The notes under the pieces: model-generated
Database searches by the model: none
Seen by the model: the letters and a program-made list of their open reading frames with translations, nothing else
What the model was told of the DNA's origin: nothing
Shown here: piece after piece, positions 36,583 through 45,996 of the stretch
How the letters are laid out: the number at the start of each line of letters is the position of its first letter
Position numbering within the stretch: the stretch's first letter is position 1
Assembly: GCF_001517585.1 (NCBI RefSeq)
Contig: NZ_FBYC01000004.1
Location: 124,001 to 188,000 of the forward strand
DNA: 64,000 bases
Source of the DNA: Roseibaca calidilacus
GTDB lineage: Bacteria > Pseudomonadota > Alphaproteobacteria > Rhodobacterales > Rhodobacteraceae
Direction: 5' to 3'
Program-made: the position numbers and the translations under genes

Positions 36583-37894
36583 GGGTGTCCAACACCTCTG
36601 CCAGCGTGCCGATCAACTGGTCGATATGCGATTTTTCGATAATCAGCGGCGGCGACAAGGCGATGATGTCGCCCGTGGTGCGGATCAGGATGCCTTTTTC
36701 ATAGGCTTGCAGAAAGGCGTTGAAGGCCCGCTTGGTGGGCGCGCCCGCAATCGGTTCCAGTTCCACCGCGCCGATCAGCCCCATGTTGCGGGTGTCGATG
36801 ACATGGCGGTGCCCTTTCAGCGAATGCACCGCGTCCTCCCAATAGCGGGCAAGGTCATGCGCGCGGGCGAACAGGTCGTCCTGCTTGTAGGTCTCCAACG
36901 TGGCAAGCCCGGCGGCAGAGGCAATCGGGCTGCCGGAATAGGTATAGCCGTGGAACAGTTCGATCAGGTTTTCCGGCCCTTGCATGAATGCGTCGTGAAT
37001 ATCTGCCGTGGTCAGCACCGCGCCCATCGGGATCACACCGTTGGTCAGGCCCTTTGCGCAGGTAATCATATCGGGCATCACGTCGAAATGCTGCGCGGCA
37101 AAGGGGCTGCCAAGGCGGCCGAAACCGGTGATAACCTCGTCAAAGATCAGCAAAATGCCATGCTTGCGCGTGATCTCGCGCAGGCGCTGCAAATAGCCCT
37201 TGGGCGGGATCAGAACTCCGGTGGACCCGGCCACGGGTTCCACGATCACCGCCGCGATCGTGTCGGCGCCGTGCAATGCCACCATGCGTTCCAGATCATC
37301 GGCCAGATACGCGCCATGCTCGGGCTGGCCGCGCGACCACTGGTTTTCCGGCAGATGGGTATGGGGCAGATGGTCAACGCCTGCCAGCATGGCCCCGAAA
37401 TGGCGGCGGTTGTTGACAATGCCGCCCACTGAAATGCCGCCGAAATTCACCCCGTGATAGCCCCGTTCGCGCCCGATAAGGCGGGTGCGGGTGCCATTGC
37501 CAAGCGCACGATGATAGGCGATGGCGATTTTCAGCGCGGTTTCCACGCTTTCCGACCCGGAATTGGTGAAAAACGCGTGGTCCATGCCGTCGGGGGCCAT
37601 GTCCACCAGCCGGTTGGCCAGCTCAAACGCCTTGGGGTGGCCCATCTGGAAGGCGGGGGCGTAATCCAGCTCCGTCACCTGTTTCTGGATCGCTTCGGTA
37701 ATCAGCGGGCGCGCATGGCCCGCGTTGCAGCACCACAGCCCTGCCGTGCCATCCAGAATCTGCCGCCCGTCAGAGGTGGTGTAATGCATCCCGCTTGCGG
37801 CCACCAACATGCGCGGGGCCGATTTGAATTGGCGGTTCGCGGTGAACGGCATCCAGAAGGCGCGCAGGTCATTGGGGGTGGGGCGGTCAAGCAT
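36575..37894 (-). CDS. Class III aminotransferase (omega-amino acid:pyruvate type)
   Basis: A 439-residue PLP enzyme. ILLIFDEVITGFGRLG carries the cofactor aspartate, and TCAKGLTNGVIPMGAV carries the Schiff-base lysine. The opening FWMPFTANRQFKSAPRML matches beta-alanine/omega-amino acid:pyruvate transaminases, which move amino groups from terminal amines to pyruvate. The exact donor is not predictable. ATG at 37892-37894 (MLDRPTPND) was chosen over a longer frame without family similarity. It is the first gene of the aminotransferase-YbaK-RDD operon and is divergent from fabD. Confidence 0.9.
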   Translation of the reverse strand: MLDRPTPNDLRAFWMPFTANRQFKSAPRMLVAASGMHYTTSDGRQILDGTAGLWCCNAGHARPLITEAIQKQVTELDYAPAFQMGHPKAFELANRLVDMAPDGMDHAFFTNSGSESVETALKIAIAYHRALGNGTRTRLIGRERGYHGVNFGGISVGGIVNNRRHFGAMLAGVDHLPHTHLPENQWSRGQPEHGAYLADDLERMVALHGADTIAAVIVEPVAGSTGVLIPPKGYLQRLREITRKHGILLIFDEVITGFGRLGSPFAAQHFDVMPDMITCAKGLTNGVIPMGAVLTTADIHDAFMQGPENLIELFHGYTYSGSPIASAAGLATLETYKQDDLFARAHDLARYWEDAVHSLKGHRHVIDTRNMGLIGAVELEPIAGAPTKRAFNAFLQAYEKGILIRTTGDIIALSPPLIIEKSHIDQLIGTLAEVLDTLE

Positions 37895-38021
37895 GGCAAG
37901 CTCCGAGTAAAGGGTTGTCAGGACGCTACCACACCAGCGCCCCCGCGCAAGCCCGCGCAGCGCTTGAACCGGGCGGCGGTTTGGGGCATTCCCATAGCGC
38001 ACACAAGGGTTGGAGATTGAT

Positions 38022-38951
38022 ATGAGCCGCGCATTCCTATTCCCCGGTCAAGGGGCGCAAACCATCGGCATGGGCCGCGCACTGGCCGACAGCTACCCGG
38101 CGGCGAAGGCCGTGTTTCAGGAAGTGGACGACGCTTTGGGAGAGGCGCTGTCGGCGCTGATCTGGGATGGCGATATCGCTGATCTGACCCTGACCGCGAA
38201 TGCGCAACCGGCGCTGATGGCGACATCGCTCGCAGCCCTGCGCGCGATGCAGGCAGAGGGCGTGGCGATCACCGATGCCGCGTTCGTGGCCGGGCATTCG
38301 TTGGGTGAATATTCCGCGCTGGCTGCGGCCGGGGCGCTGTCGGTATCTGACGCGGCGAAGCTGCTGCGCATCCGGGGCCGGGCGATGCAACAGGCGGTGC
38401 CCGTGGGCGAGGGGGCGATGGCGGCGCTGCTGGGGCTGGATTTCGCCGCCGCGTCCGAGGTTGCGTCAGAGGCCGCGCAAGGCCAAGTCTGCCAAGCCGC
38501 AAATGATAACGATCCTGCGCAAGTGGTGGTGTCAGGCCACAAGGCGGCCGTGGAGCGCGCGGTCGACATTGCTAAGGCGCGCGGCGCGCGGCGGGCCATG
38601 TTGTTGCCGGTCTCTGCACCCTTCCATTGCGCGCTGATGCAACCCGCCGCCGATGCCATGGCAGAGGCCTTGGCCAATGTCACACTGAACGCGCCCGCCG
38701 TGCCGCTGGTCGCCAATGTTCGGGCTGAAGCGGTCAGCGACCCCGACACGATCCGCGCGCTGTTGATCGAACAGGTCACAGGCTCTGTGCGCTGGCGCGA
38801 GTCGGTGGCGTGGATGGCCGATCAAGGTGTGACAGAGTTCTGGGAGATCGGCGCAGGCAAGGCGCTGTCGGGTATGGTCAAGCGTATTGCCAAAGGGTCC
38901 GAGACCCGCAATTTTGGCACACCGGAAGACGTGGCCGCACTGGCAGGGTAA
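38022..38951 (+). CDS. fabD: Malonyl-CoA:ACP transacylase
   Basis: A 309-residue enzyme loading malonyl groups onto acyl carrier protein. It has the N-terminal FLFPGQGAQTIGMG, the nucleophile serine in VAGHSLGEYSALAA, and the catalytic histidine in SAPFHCALMQPA. ATG at 38022 follows TTGGAG by five bases, which decides the start. The usual companions fabG, acpP and fabF do not follow; the next gene is on the other strand. It is divergent from the aminotransferase operon. Confidence 0.96.
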   Translation: MSRAFLFPGQGAQTIGMGRALADSYPAAKAVFQEVDDALGEALSALIWDGDIADLTLTANAQPALMATSLAALRAMQAEGVAITDAAFVAGHSLGEYSALAAAGALSVSDAAKLLRIRGRAMQQAVPVGEGAMAALLGLDFAAASEVASEAAQGQVCQAANDNDPAQVVVSGHKAAVERAVDIAKARGARRAMLLPVSAPFHCALMQPAADAMAEALANVTLNAPAVPLVANVRAEAVSDPDTIRALLIEQVTGSVRWRESVAWMADQGVTEFWEIGAGKALSGMVKRIAKGSETRNFGTPEDVAALAG

Positions 38952-38957
38952 ACAAGA

Positions 38958-38981
38958 CGCCCCGGCGCGATGGCCGGGGCG
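38958..38981 (-). terminator. GC-rich hairpin between fabD and the SYLF lipoprotein gene
   Basis: An eight-base-pair stem (CGCCCCGG, 38958-38965, with CCGGGGCG, 38974-38981) lies between the two convergent stops. Read on the minus strand it is followed by TCTTGTTT, a broken T tract. It may end either transcript; the strand is uncertain. Confidence 0.5.
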
Positions 38982-38989
38982 CAGATGCC

Positions 38990-39553
38990 TCACGGGATGA
39001 TGCGAGCGTACTTGACGCCTGCCAGCGATGCACCGGCCAAGATACCGGACTGACCGAACACGACTGCAATCACAGGGGCGAATTGAGTCGTGGTTTCGGC
39101 CCCAAGCGATCCACCCCGCGTTGGCGTGGCGTAGCGCAGGTCGGCACTTGCGGCCCAGCCTTCGGAATACCGAAAATCCGACAGCGCCTGTTCGGTCATG
39201 AAAAACAGCGCATGTGCGTATTGCTGTGCGCCGATTTGCAGCCCCAAGCTGGCGCGCGTGGCTTGGTAGTAATCCACGCTTGCATCGTCAATGCGCAGCG
39301 CCCCGCGCCCATAAGAGCCGCCGACGAACAGCCCCGCTTCGGTAACGACGGGGATATACAGGATACCGCGCGATTTATCGAACAGTTCTTCCAAGCCGGG
39401 GTAATTGTTGCGCAGGTAGTCGCGTGCCGCATCGACGCGCGCATCAAGCCGCGCCGCACCTTCGCCGCCAATCGGGTTGCCGCAGGCCGCCAAACCCGAT
39501 CCGATACCCGCCAACCCCGCGAGCGTGAAGGCTCGTCTGCTAATCTGTGTCAT
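38990..39553 (-). CDS. SYLF/Ysc84-domain lipoprotein
   Basis: A 187-residue exported lipoprotein. The N-terminus has twin arginines near the start (ISRRAFTLAGLAG) and a lipobox LAAC, so lipidation at about Cys24 is likely and Tat export is possible. The mature part shows the SYLF pattern: LFDKSRGILYIPVVTEAG, GGSYGRGAL, a serine-tyrosine segment and a final FGQSGILAGASLAG. SYLF domains bind lipids in eukaryotes; in bacteria the function is unsettled. The start at 39551-39553 gives the signal peptide directly. It lies 100 bases after hemB. Confidence 0.85.
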   Translation of the reverse strand: MTQISRRAFTLAGLAGIGSGLAACGNPIGGEGAARLDARVDAARDYLRNNYPGLEELFDKSRGILYIPVVTEAGLFVGGSYGRGALRIDDASVDYYQATRASLGLQIGAQQYAHALFFMTEQALSDFRYSEGWAASADLRYATPTRGGSLGAETTTQFAPVIAVVFGQSGILAGASLAGVKYARIIP

Positions 39554-39653
39554 TGCTCTGCCTCTGATGAGATGTGCCGCTATGCTGCGACCTTGTGGCC
39601 AAAAATAGCGCGAACCGCGCGGCTTGTCACGCTTGCTTGGCACGGCGCAGCGA

Positions 39654-40649
<996 letters not shown>

Positions 40650-40733
40650 CTATGCGGTCCTTCGGTGCGGGTCTGCGCCCTTTGGTGCCACGCGCGGGCC
40701 GGAAAGGGAAGATGCCGCGCCGCCCAGTGCCGG

Positions 40734-41786
40734 TTATCCCCGGTCCGCGATGACCCCGCGCGTGGCCGACAGCGCCGACAAGACAGATGCCCGCGTGACC
40801 CGGCCCAATGTTGCGTCCCCGTCCGACACGGCAAGCATGTCGTGTTGGCCGTCGAATTGCGCCATGACCTCGCGGATGGGCATATCGGCCGGAACGCTGC
40901 GCGTCGGCGTGCCCAAGGCACTTGCATGGACCAACGCGTCGCGTGCGCGCAGCACGCCAAGCGGGTTCATATTGGCAACGAAATCGGCCACATACTGGTT
41001 CGCCGGGCTTTGGAAGATCTGCGCGGGCGTGCCGCATTGGATCATCCGCCCACCTTCCAGAATGGCAATGCGGTTGCCCAGCTTGAACGCCTCGTCCAGA
41101 TCGTGGCTGACAAAGATGATTGTGCGTTTCAGCCGATCTTGCAGTTCCAGCAATTCATCTTGCAGCCGCGCGCGGATCAGCGGGTCCAGCGCCGAGAAGG
41201 GCTCGTCCATCAGCAAAACCGGCGCATCGGTGGCAAAGGCGCGGGCCAGCCCGACACGTTGCTGCATACCCCCTGACAGCGCGCTGACAGGTTGGTCTGC
41301 CCATTGCGTCAGGCCGACAAGCTCTAGCTGCGTGTCGATCTTCTCGTGCCGGGCGCGTTTGCCCATGCCCGCCAGTTCCAGCCCCAGCCCGACATTTTCC
41401 CGCACAGAGCGCCATGGCAGCAGCCCGAATTGCTGGAACACCATTGCGACCGTCTGCGTGCGCAATCGGCGTAGCGTGGCGCGGTTTGCATTTGGCACAC
41501 TGACCAGCCCGTCGCCATCATGGACCAGCACATCGCCCTGCACGATGGGGTTCAGCCCGTTGACCGCGCGCAACAGCGTGGATTTGCCGGACCCCGACAA
41601 GCCCATCAGGACAACAATCTCTCCCGGCGCCACATCGAGGGAGCAATCATGCACGCCCAGAACCTGGCCCGTTTTTTCCTTGATGGCGTCGCGGCTTTGG
41701 CCGGTTTCCATCAGCGGGATCGCCTTGTAGGGGTTCGAGCCAAACACGATAGAGACATTCTGAAACCGAACGGCAGGATCAGTCAT
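40734..41786 (-). CDS. choV: Choline ABC transporter ATP-binding protein
   Basis: A 350-residue ATPase of the glycine-betaine/choline group, longer than ordinary ABC ATPases. Walker A is MGLSGSGKST, the Q-loop is MVFQQFGLLPWRSV, the signature is LSGGMQQRVGLA and Walker B is LLMDEPFSALD. The C-terminal part after residue 260 has the tandem CBS-like regulatory extension seen in ProV/OpuAA, with YVADFVANMNPL. ATG at 41784-41786 overlaps the choW stop by four bases. It completes choXWV, the high-affinity choline uptake system. Confidence 0.93.
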   Translation of the reverse strand: MTDPAVRFQNVSIVFGSNPYKAIPLMETGQSRDAIKEKTGQVLGVHDCSLDVAPGEIVVLMGLSGSGKSTLLRAVNGLNPIVQGDVLVHDGDGLVSVPNANRATLRRLRTQTVAMVFQQFGLLPWRSVRENVGLGLELAGMGKRARHEKIDTQLELVGLTQWADQPVSALSGGMQQRVGLARAFATDAPVLLMDEPFSALDPLIRARLQDELLELQDRLKRTIIFVSHDLDEAFKLGNRIAILEGGRMIQCGTPAQIFQSPANQYVADFVANMNPLGVLRARDALVHASALGTPTRSVPADMPIREVMAQFDGQHDMLAVSDGDATLGRVTRASVLSALSATRGVIADRG

Positions 41787-42634
41787 CGCACCGCCTCCAC
41801 CCGCAACATGCGGTCCAGCATGATGGCGACGGCCACGATCACCGCACCTGCTTCAAACCCCAGCGCCGCGTTCACCGTGTTCAGTGCGCGCACGATCGAC
41901 ACGCCCAAACCCGGCGCGCCCACCAGCCCCGCGATCACGACCATCGACAGCGACAGCATGATCGTCTGGTTCAGCCCTGCCATGATCTGCGGAAAGGCGA
42001 AGGGCAGTTCCACCTTGAAAATGCGTTGTGCCGTGGTCGCGCCAAAGGCGGTCGCGGCCTCTGACAGCGCGCGCGGGGTCGAGCGGATGCCAAGTTCCGT
42101 CAGCCGGATTGCGGCGGGCATGGCGAAAATGACGGTCGCCACCAACCCCGGCACCATGCCCAGCCCGAACAGCACCAGCACCGGGATAAGGTAGACGAAT
42201 ACCGGCAGCGTTTGCATCAGGTCCAGAACAGGCGTCAAGGCGCGGTAGAATTTCGGATGATGCGCGGCGTAAATGCCCAAGGGCACACCCACCCCCATGC
42301 ACACGACGCAAGACGCCAGAACCAGCGTCAGCGTTTGCATGGTCAAATCCCAATAGCCTTGGTTCAACGCGAATACCGCGCATAGCACCACGACCAGAAC
42401 CGACACCCATTTGCGCTGCAACAGCCATGTCACGGCCCCAAAGGCCGCGATCACGATGAACGGATGCGGTTCGATCAGCGCGGTTTCCAAGCCGCCGATC
42501 ATGCTGCGCAAGGTCAGTTCCAGCGCGTCGAACGCGGTGATGAATGTGTCTTGCAGCCATTCGAACCCCATGGCGACCACGCGGCCCACCGGGATCTTGG
42601 CGTCAATAATGGGTTGGGTGAATGCGTCGGCCAT
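41783..42634 (-). CDS. choW: Choline ABC transporter permease
   Basis: A 283-residue inner-membrane protein with about six or seven hydrophobic segments. The EAA loop is ALSEAATAFGATTAQRIFKV and the membrane segment VVIAGLVGAPGLGVSIVRAL is typical of ProW/ChoW. The N-terminal 60 residues are mostly polar, with an amphipathic helix, as in ProW. ATG at 42632-42634 (MADAFTQP) was chosen. It is separated from choX by a hairpin terminator/attenuator of 55 bases and overlaps choV by four bases. Confidence 0.93.
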   Translation of the reverse strand: MADAFTQPIIDAKIPVGRVVAMGFEWLQDTFITAFDALELTLRSMIGGLETALIEPHPFIVIAAFGAVTWLLQRKWVSVLVVVLCAVFALNQGYWDLTMQTLTLVLASCVVCMGVGVPLGIYAAHHPKFYRALTPVLDLMQTLPVFVYLIPVLVLFGLGMVPGLVATVIFAMPAAIRLTELGIRSTPRALSEAATAFGATTAQRIFKVELPFAFPQIMAGLNQTIMLSLSMVVIAGLVGAPGLGVSIVRALNTVNAALGFEAGAVIVAVAIMLDRMLRVEAVR

Positions 42635-42651
42635 GCGGTGCCCCTTGTTTG

Positions 42652-42681
42652 AAAAAACGCCCCGGACCAAAGGCCGGGGCG
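42652..42681 (-). terminator. Attenuating terminator between choX and choW
   Basis: On the minus strand, CGCCCCGG (complement of 42674-42681) pairs with CCGGGGCG (complement of 42658-42665) across an eight-base loop. It is followed by a run of six T residues (42652-42657 read as A on the plus strand). It lies right after the choX stop at 42690. It probably lets only part of the transcripts continue into choWV. Confidence 0.8.
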
Positions 42682-42689
42682 CGAAGGGA

Positions 42690-43610
42690 TCAGTTCAGCG
42701 CGGCCATGACGGCGTCCATGGCGTCACCGCCATCGGCGGTGGTCACACCGTCCAGCCATGGGCCGATAGCGCCGGTGTTGGCCGACAGCCACGCGCTGGC
42801 GGCGGCTTCGGGCATGGTGCCGTCATTCAGGATCGCGCCCATGATCTCGTTTTCCATGGCCAGCGAAAATTCCAGATTGTTCAGGAACGCGCCGATATTG
42901 GGGCATTCCTGTGCAAAGCCCGCGCGGGTGTTGGTGTACACCTCTGCCCCGCCGAAGTTGGGGCCGAACCAATCATCGCCCCCGGCCAGATATGTCATGT
43001 CGTAGGCGGCGTTCATCGGGTGCGGCTCCCACCCCAGGAACACAACCGGTTCATCCCGGCGGTCGGCGCGGGCGACTTGGCTCAGCATCCCTTGTTCAGA
43101 GCTTTCGACCACTTCGAAGCCCGACAGCCCGAAGGCGTCTGCCGCGATCATGTCAAGGATCAGGCGGTTGCCGTCATTGCCCGGCTCGATACCGTAAATC
43201 TTGCCATCCAGCGCGTCCGACTGCGCGGCGATGCTGGCGAAATCGGTGATGCCCAGCGCAGCACCTGCTGCATTGGTGGCCAGCGTGTATTTCGCGCCCG
43301 CCAGGTTGCGGCGCAGGGTCTCGACAGTGCCGGCCTCACGATAGGGGGCAATGTCGGCTTCCATCGTGGGCATCCAGTTGCCAAGGAATACATCGACATC
43401 GCCATTGGCCATGGATGTATAAGTCACCGGCACCGACAGAACCAGCGTGTTGGTGTTGTAGCCCAAAGCGTCCAGCAGCGTGGTGGCGACGGCGGTGGTG
43501 GCGGTAATATCGGTCCAGCCCACATCGGAAAACGTGACAGAGTTGCACTCGGCAAAGGCTGGCCCCGCGGCAAAAACGGCGGCGGCAAGTGTCGTCATAC
43601 GAAGGGTCAT
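42690..43610 (-). CDS. choX: Choline-binding periplasmic protein
   Basis: A 306-residue exported binding protein. The signal peptide (MTLRMTTLAAAVFAAGPAFA, cleaved before ECNSV) is clear. Aromatic residues that make the choline cage lie in FLGNWMPTMEADI, NDGNRLI and FLGWEPHPMNAAY. Tryptophans in such segments are established choline ligands in ChoX. The start at 43608-43610 has GGGAG eight bases upstream; frames extending to 43694 run into the operator. It is divergent from betI and is the promoter-proximal gene of choXWV. Confidence 0.94.
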   Translation of the reverse strand: MTLRMTTLAAAVFAAGPAFAECNSVTFSDVGWTDITATTAVATTLLDALGYNTNTLVLSVPVTYTSMANGDVDVFLGNWMPTMEADIAPYREAGTVETLRRNLAGAKYTLATNAAGAALGITDFASIAAQSDALDGKIYGIEPGNDGNRLILDMIAADAFGLSGFEVVESSEQGMLSQVARADRRDEPVVFLGWEPHPMNAAYDMTYLAGGDDWFGPNFGGAEVYTNTRAGFAQECPNIGAFLNNLEFSLAMENEIMGAILNDGTMPEAAASAWLSANTGAIGPWLDGVTTADGGDAMDAVMAALN

Positions 43611-43638
43611 TGATATATCTCCCATGTTGCGTTTTTTC

Positions 43639-43654
43639 TTGATTGACCAATCAA
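43639..43654. promoter_or_regulatory. Probable BetI operator between choX and betI
   Basis: A perfect palindrome, TTGATTG-AC-CAATCAA, sits in the 101-base gap between the divergent choX and betI genes. TTGATTG half-sites resemble known BetI operators (recalled from memory). Position and symmetry suit a TetR-type dimer controlling both directions. Confidence 0.75.
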
Positions 43655-43711
43655 TAAACAATCGGATAGCAAACCTGCAACCAAAATGTTGCAAAAAGGT
43701 GCAGGGCTGCC

Positions 43712-44296
43712 ATGCCGAAGGTTGGAATGGAACCTATCAGGCGCGATGCGCTTATCAAAGCCGCTATTGTCGAGATCGGGCAAGCGGGGTCTTTGGATGT
43801 GACCGTTAGCCGAATTGCCAAGCGCGCGGGCATGTCTTCGGCGCTGGCACACCATTATTTCGGGTCGAAAGAAGCGATGTTTCTGGCCGCCATGCGCCAT
43901 GTGCTGTCAGTCTATGGCGCTGAAATTCGCGGCGCGCTGGTTGCCTGTGACACGCCGCGCGACCGGCTGCGCGCGCTGGTGCGCGTGTCCTTCACCGGCA
44001 GTAATTTTCGGCGCGAGGTGGTCGCGGCATGGCTGAATTTCTACGTTCTGGCGCAGCGTCAGGATGATGCCGCGCGGCTGCTGCGCATTTATCAAGCGCG
44101 GCTGCGGTCGAACCTGCGCGACGCGCTTCGCCCGCTTGTGGGTCCGCGCGCGGGCGTCTTGGCCGATGGCGCAGCGGCTATGATCGACGGGGCCTATCTG
44201 TTCGAGGCCCTTGGCACCGGAGAGCCGGACAGCACCCGCGTCTGCGAACAGGTGCAGGTCTGGCTGGACGCCGCAATAGACGGGGGGCACCCATGA
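43712..44296 (+). CDS. betI: Transcriptional repressor BetI (TetR family)
   Basis: A 194-residue regulator of choline oxidation genes. The DNA-binding helix-turn-helix is [20 protein letters not shown] near residues 30-50. The rest is the ligand-binding helical domain with [20 protein letters not shown], typical of BetI. In characterised species choline relieves repression. The ATG at 43712 has only a loose AAGG-type site. The stop overlaps the betB start by four bases (ATGA). A palindromic site sits upstream, so autorepression is likely. Confidence 0.95.
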   Translation: MPKVGMEPIRRDALIKAAIVEIGQAGSLDVTVSRIAKRAGMSSALAHHYFGSKEAMFLAAMRHVLSVYGAEIRGALVACDTPRDRLRALVRVSFTGSNFRREVVAAWLNFYVLAQRQDDAARLLRIYQARLRSNLRDALRPLVGPRAGVLADGAAAMIDGAYLFEALGTGEPDSTRVCEQVQVWLDAAIDGGHP

Positions 44297-45738
44297 AAGC
44301 ACAACCCAAGGCCAGCCATTTCATTGGCGGTGGCTATGTTGAAGATGACGCGGGCAAGCTGTTTCACAGCCATTACCCCGCCACGGGCGAGGTGATTGCG
44401 CAACTGCATTCGGCCACGCCCGCGATTGTTGAACAAGCTTTGGCGGCGGCGGCAGATGCGCAGACCGACTGGGCCGCGCGCCCGCCCGTGGAGCGCGGGC
44501 GCATCCTGCACCGCGCCGCGCAGATCATGCGCGCGCGCAACCGCGAATTGTCCGAATTGGAAACGCTGGACACGGGCAAGCCACTGCAAGAAACGCTGGT
44601 GGCCGATGCCGCCTCTGGCGCGGATGCACTGGAATATTTCGCGGGCTTCGCGCCGACCGCCACTGGCCAGACCATCCCGCTTGGGCGCGACATGGCCTAT
44701 ACTTTGCGCGAACCCTTGGGGGTCTGCGCAGGAATCGGGGCATGGAACTACCCGATCCAGATTGCCGCGTGGAAAGCCGCGCCCGCTTTGGCCTTTGGCA
44801 ATGCGCTGGTGTTCAAACCGTCCGAGGTGACGCCACTGTCGGCTTTGGCGCTGGCCGAGATATTGACCGAAGCGGGCCTGCCCGCAGGCCTGTTCAACGT
44901 GGTGCAAGGCGCGGGCGATGTGGGCGCAGCACTGGTGAGCGACAGCCGCGTGGCCAAGGTTTCGCTGACCGGGTCGGTGCCAACGGGGCGCAAGGTCTAT
45001 GCGCAAGCTGCCGAGGGCATTCGCGCAGTCACCATGGAGCTGGGCGGCAAATCGCCCCTGATCGTGTTCGAGGATGCCGATCTTGACAATGCTGTGGGCG
45101 CGGCGATGCTGGGGAATTTCTATTCCTCGGGGCAGATCTGCACCAATGGCACGCGGGTGTTCGTGGCCCGCGCGGTGCTGGAGCCGTTTCTGGAGCGTCT
45201 GGTCGCGCGCACAAAGCGCATTGTCCTGGGCGATCCGCTGGACGAGGCCACGCAGATGGGGCCGCTGGTCAGTGCCGCGCAGGCAGAGCGGGTGATGGGC
45301 TATATCGCGCGCGGCGTGGCCCAAGGCGCGCGGCTGGTTTGCGGCGGCAAATCGGCGGGCGGCTGGTTCGTGGAACCGACCGTCTTCGCCGATGTGACCG
45401 ACGAGATGACCATTGCCCGCGAAGAGATTTTCGGCCCGGTGATGTCGGTGCTGGCCTTCGACGACGAGGATGAGGTGATCGTCCGCGCCAATGCCACGGA
45501 ATACGGGCTGGCGGCAGGGGTGTTCACGCGCGACCTGACCCGCGCGCACCGGGTGGTGGGGCGGTTGCAGGCGGGCACCTGCTGGATCAACGCCTATAAC
45601 CTGACGCCGGTGGAAATGCCCTTCGGCGGGGTCAAGGCCAGCGGCGTCGGGCGTGAGAATGGCCATGCGGCGCTGGAGCATTACACGCGGGTGAAGTCCG
45701 TCTACCTTGGAATGGGGGATGTCGATGCGCCCTATTGA
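44293..45738 (+). CDS. betB: Betaine aldehyde dehydrogenase
   Basis: A 481-residue NAD(P)-dependent enzyme that oxidises betaine aldehyde to glycine betaine. The fold markers are [19 protein letters not shown], the catalytic glutamate in [13 protein letters not shown] and the catalytic cysteine in [14 protein letters not shown]. The C-terminus ends with KSVYLGMGD. It starts within the betI stop codon, so the two are translationally coupled. A hairpin with TTTT follows 50 bases after the stop and betA starts 258 bases later. Confidence 0.97.
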   Translation: MKAQPKASHFIGGGYVEDDAGKLFHSHYPATGEVIAQLHSATPAIVEQALAAAADAQTDWAARPPVERGRILHRAAQIMRARNRELSELETLDTGKPLQETLVADAASGADALEYFAGFAPTATGQTIPLGRDMAYTLREPLGVCAGIGAWNYPIQIAAWKAAPALAFGNALVFKPSEVTPLSALALAEILTEAGLPAGLFNVVQGAGDVGAALVSDSRVAKVSLTGSVPTGRKVYAQAAEGIRAVTMELGGKSPLIVFEDADLDNAVGAAMLGNFYSSGQICTNGTRVFVARAVLEPFLERLVARTKRIVLGDPLDEATQMGPLVSAAQAERVMGYIARGVAQGARLVCGGKSAGGWFVEPTVFADVTDEMTIAREEIFGPVMSVLAFDDEDEVIVRANATEYGLAAGVFTRDLTRAHRVVGRLQAGTCWINAYNLTPVEMPFGGVKASGVGRENGHAALEHYTRVKSVYLGMGDVDAPY

Positions 45739-45789
45739 GCGGTTTCAACCAAATTGCCGCGCCTTGCGGCGCGAAGAGATTTGACGCTG

Positions 45790-45812
45790 GCCCGCCTGTC
45801 GGCGGGCGTTTT
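45790..45812 (+). terminator. Possible terminator/attenuator after betB
   Basis: Stem GCCCGCC/GGCGGGC (45790-45796 with 45801-45807), loop TGTC, followed by G and TTTT at 45809-45812. The stem is seven base pairs. It lies 51 bases after the betB stop and may reduce transcription into betA. Confidence 0.6.
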
Positions 45813-45862
45813 GCCCCGGCGTCGGTATGGGGCGGCAGGTGTCGTTATTTTGCTGAGAGGCG

Positions 45863-45887
45863 GTTCAGGGGCAGGTCTGCCCTGAAC
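45863..45887. repeat. Inverted repeat hairpin in the betB-betA gap
   Basis: GTTCAGGGGCAG (45863-45874) pairs with CTGCCCTGAAC (45877-45887), leaving a two-base loop and one bulged base. It is one of three hairpins in this 258-base gap. Confidence 0.6.
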
Positions 45888-45912
45888 GCGCCATATCGAG
45901 TGTATCGCGGGT

Positions 45913-45977
45913 CAGGCCGCGTCAAGGACAAGCCGCGCGTTTCGCGCGGTCGCTGGCGCGATCCTTGACCCGGCCTG
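45913..45977. repeat. Long inverted repeat with nested hairpin upstream of betA
   Basis: Outer arms CAGGCCGCGTCAAGGA (45913-45928) and TCCTTGACCCGGCCTG (45962-45977) match at 15 of 16 positions. A nested stem CCGCGCG/CGCGCGG (45933-45939 with 45943-45949) has a three-base loop. It ends 19 bases before the betA start, so its RNA form would stand next to the ribosome binding site. Confidence 0.75.
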
Positions 45978-45996
45978 TCCCGCTTTGGAGCCAAGA

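Noticed and set aside
45841..45900. CTGAGA at 45853-45858, as in thiamine pyrophosphate riboswitches
   Set aside because: The partner motif TGAACCTGATC and the conserved helix order are absent; the nearby GTTCAGG is part of a simple hairpin.
45735..45968. 77-codon frame in the betB-betA gap
   Set aside because: It runs through three hairpins, is arginine- and glycine-rich, and has no start signal; the sequence is better explained as structured RNA/DNA.
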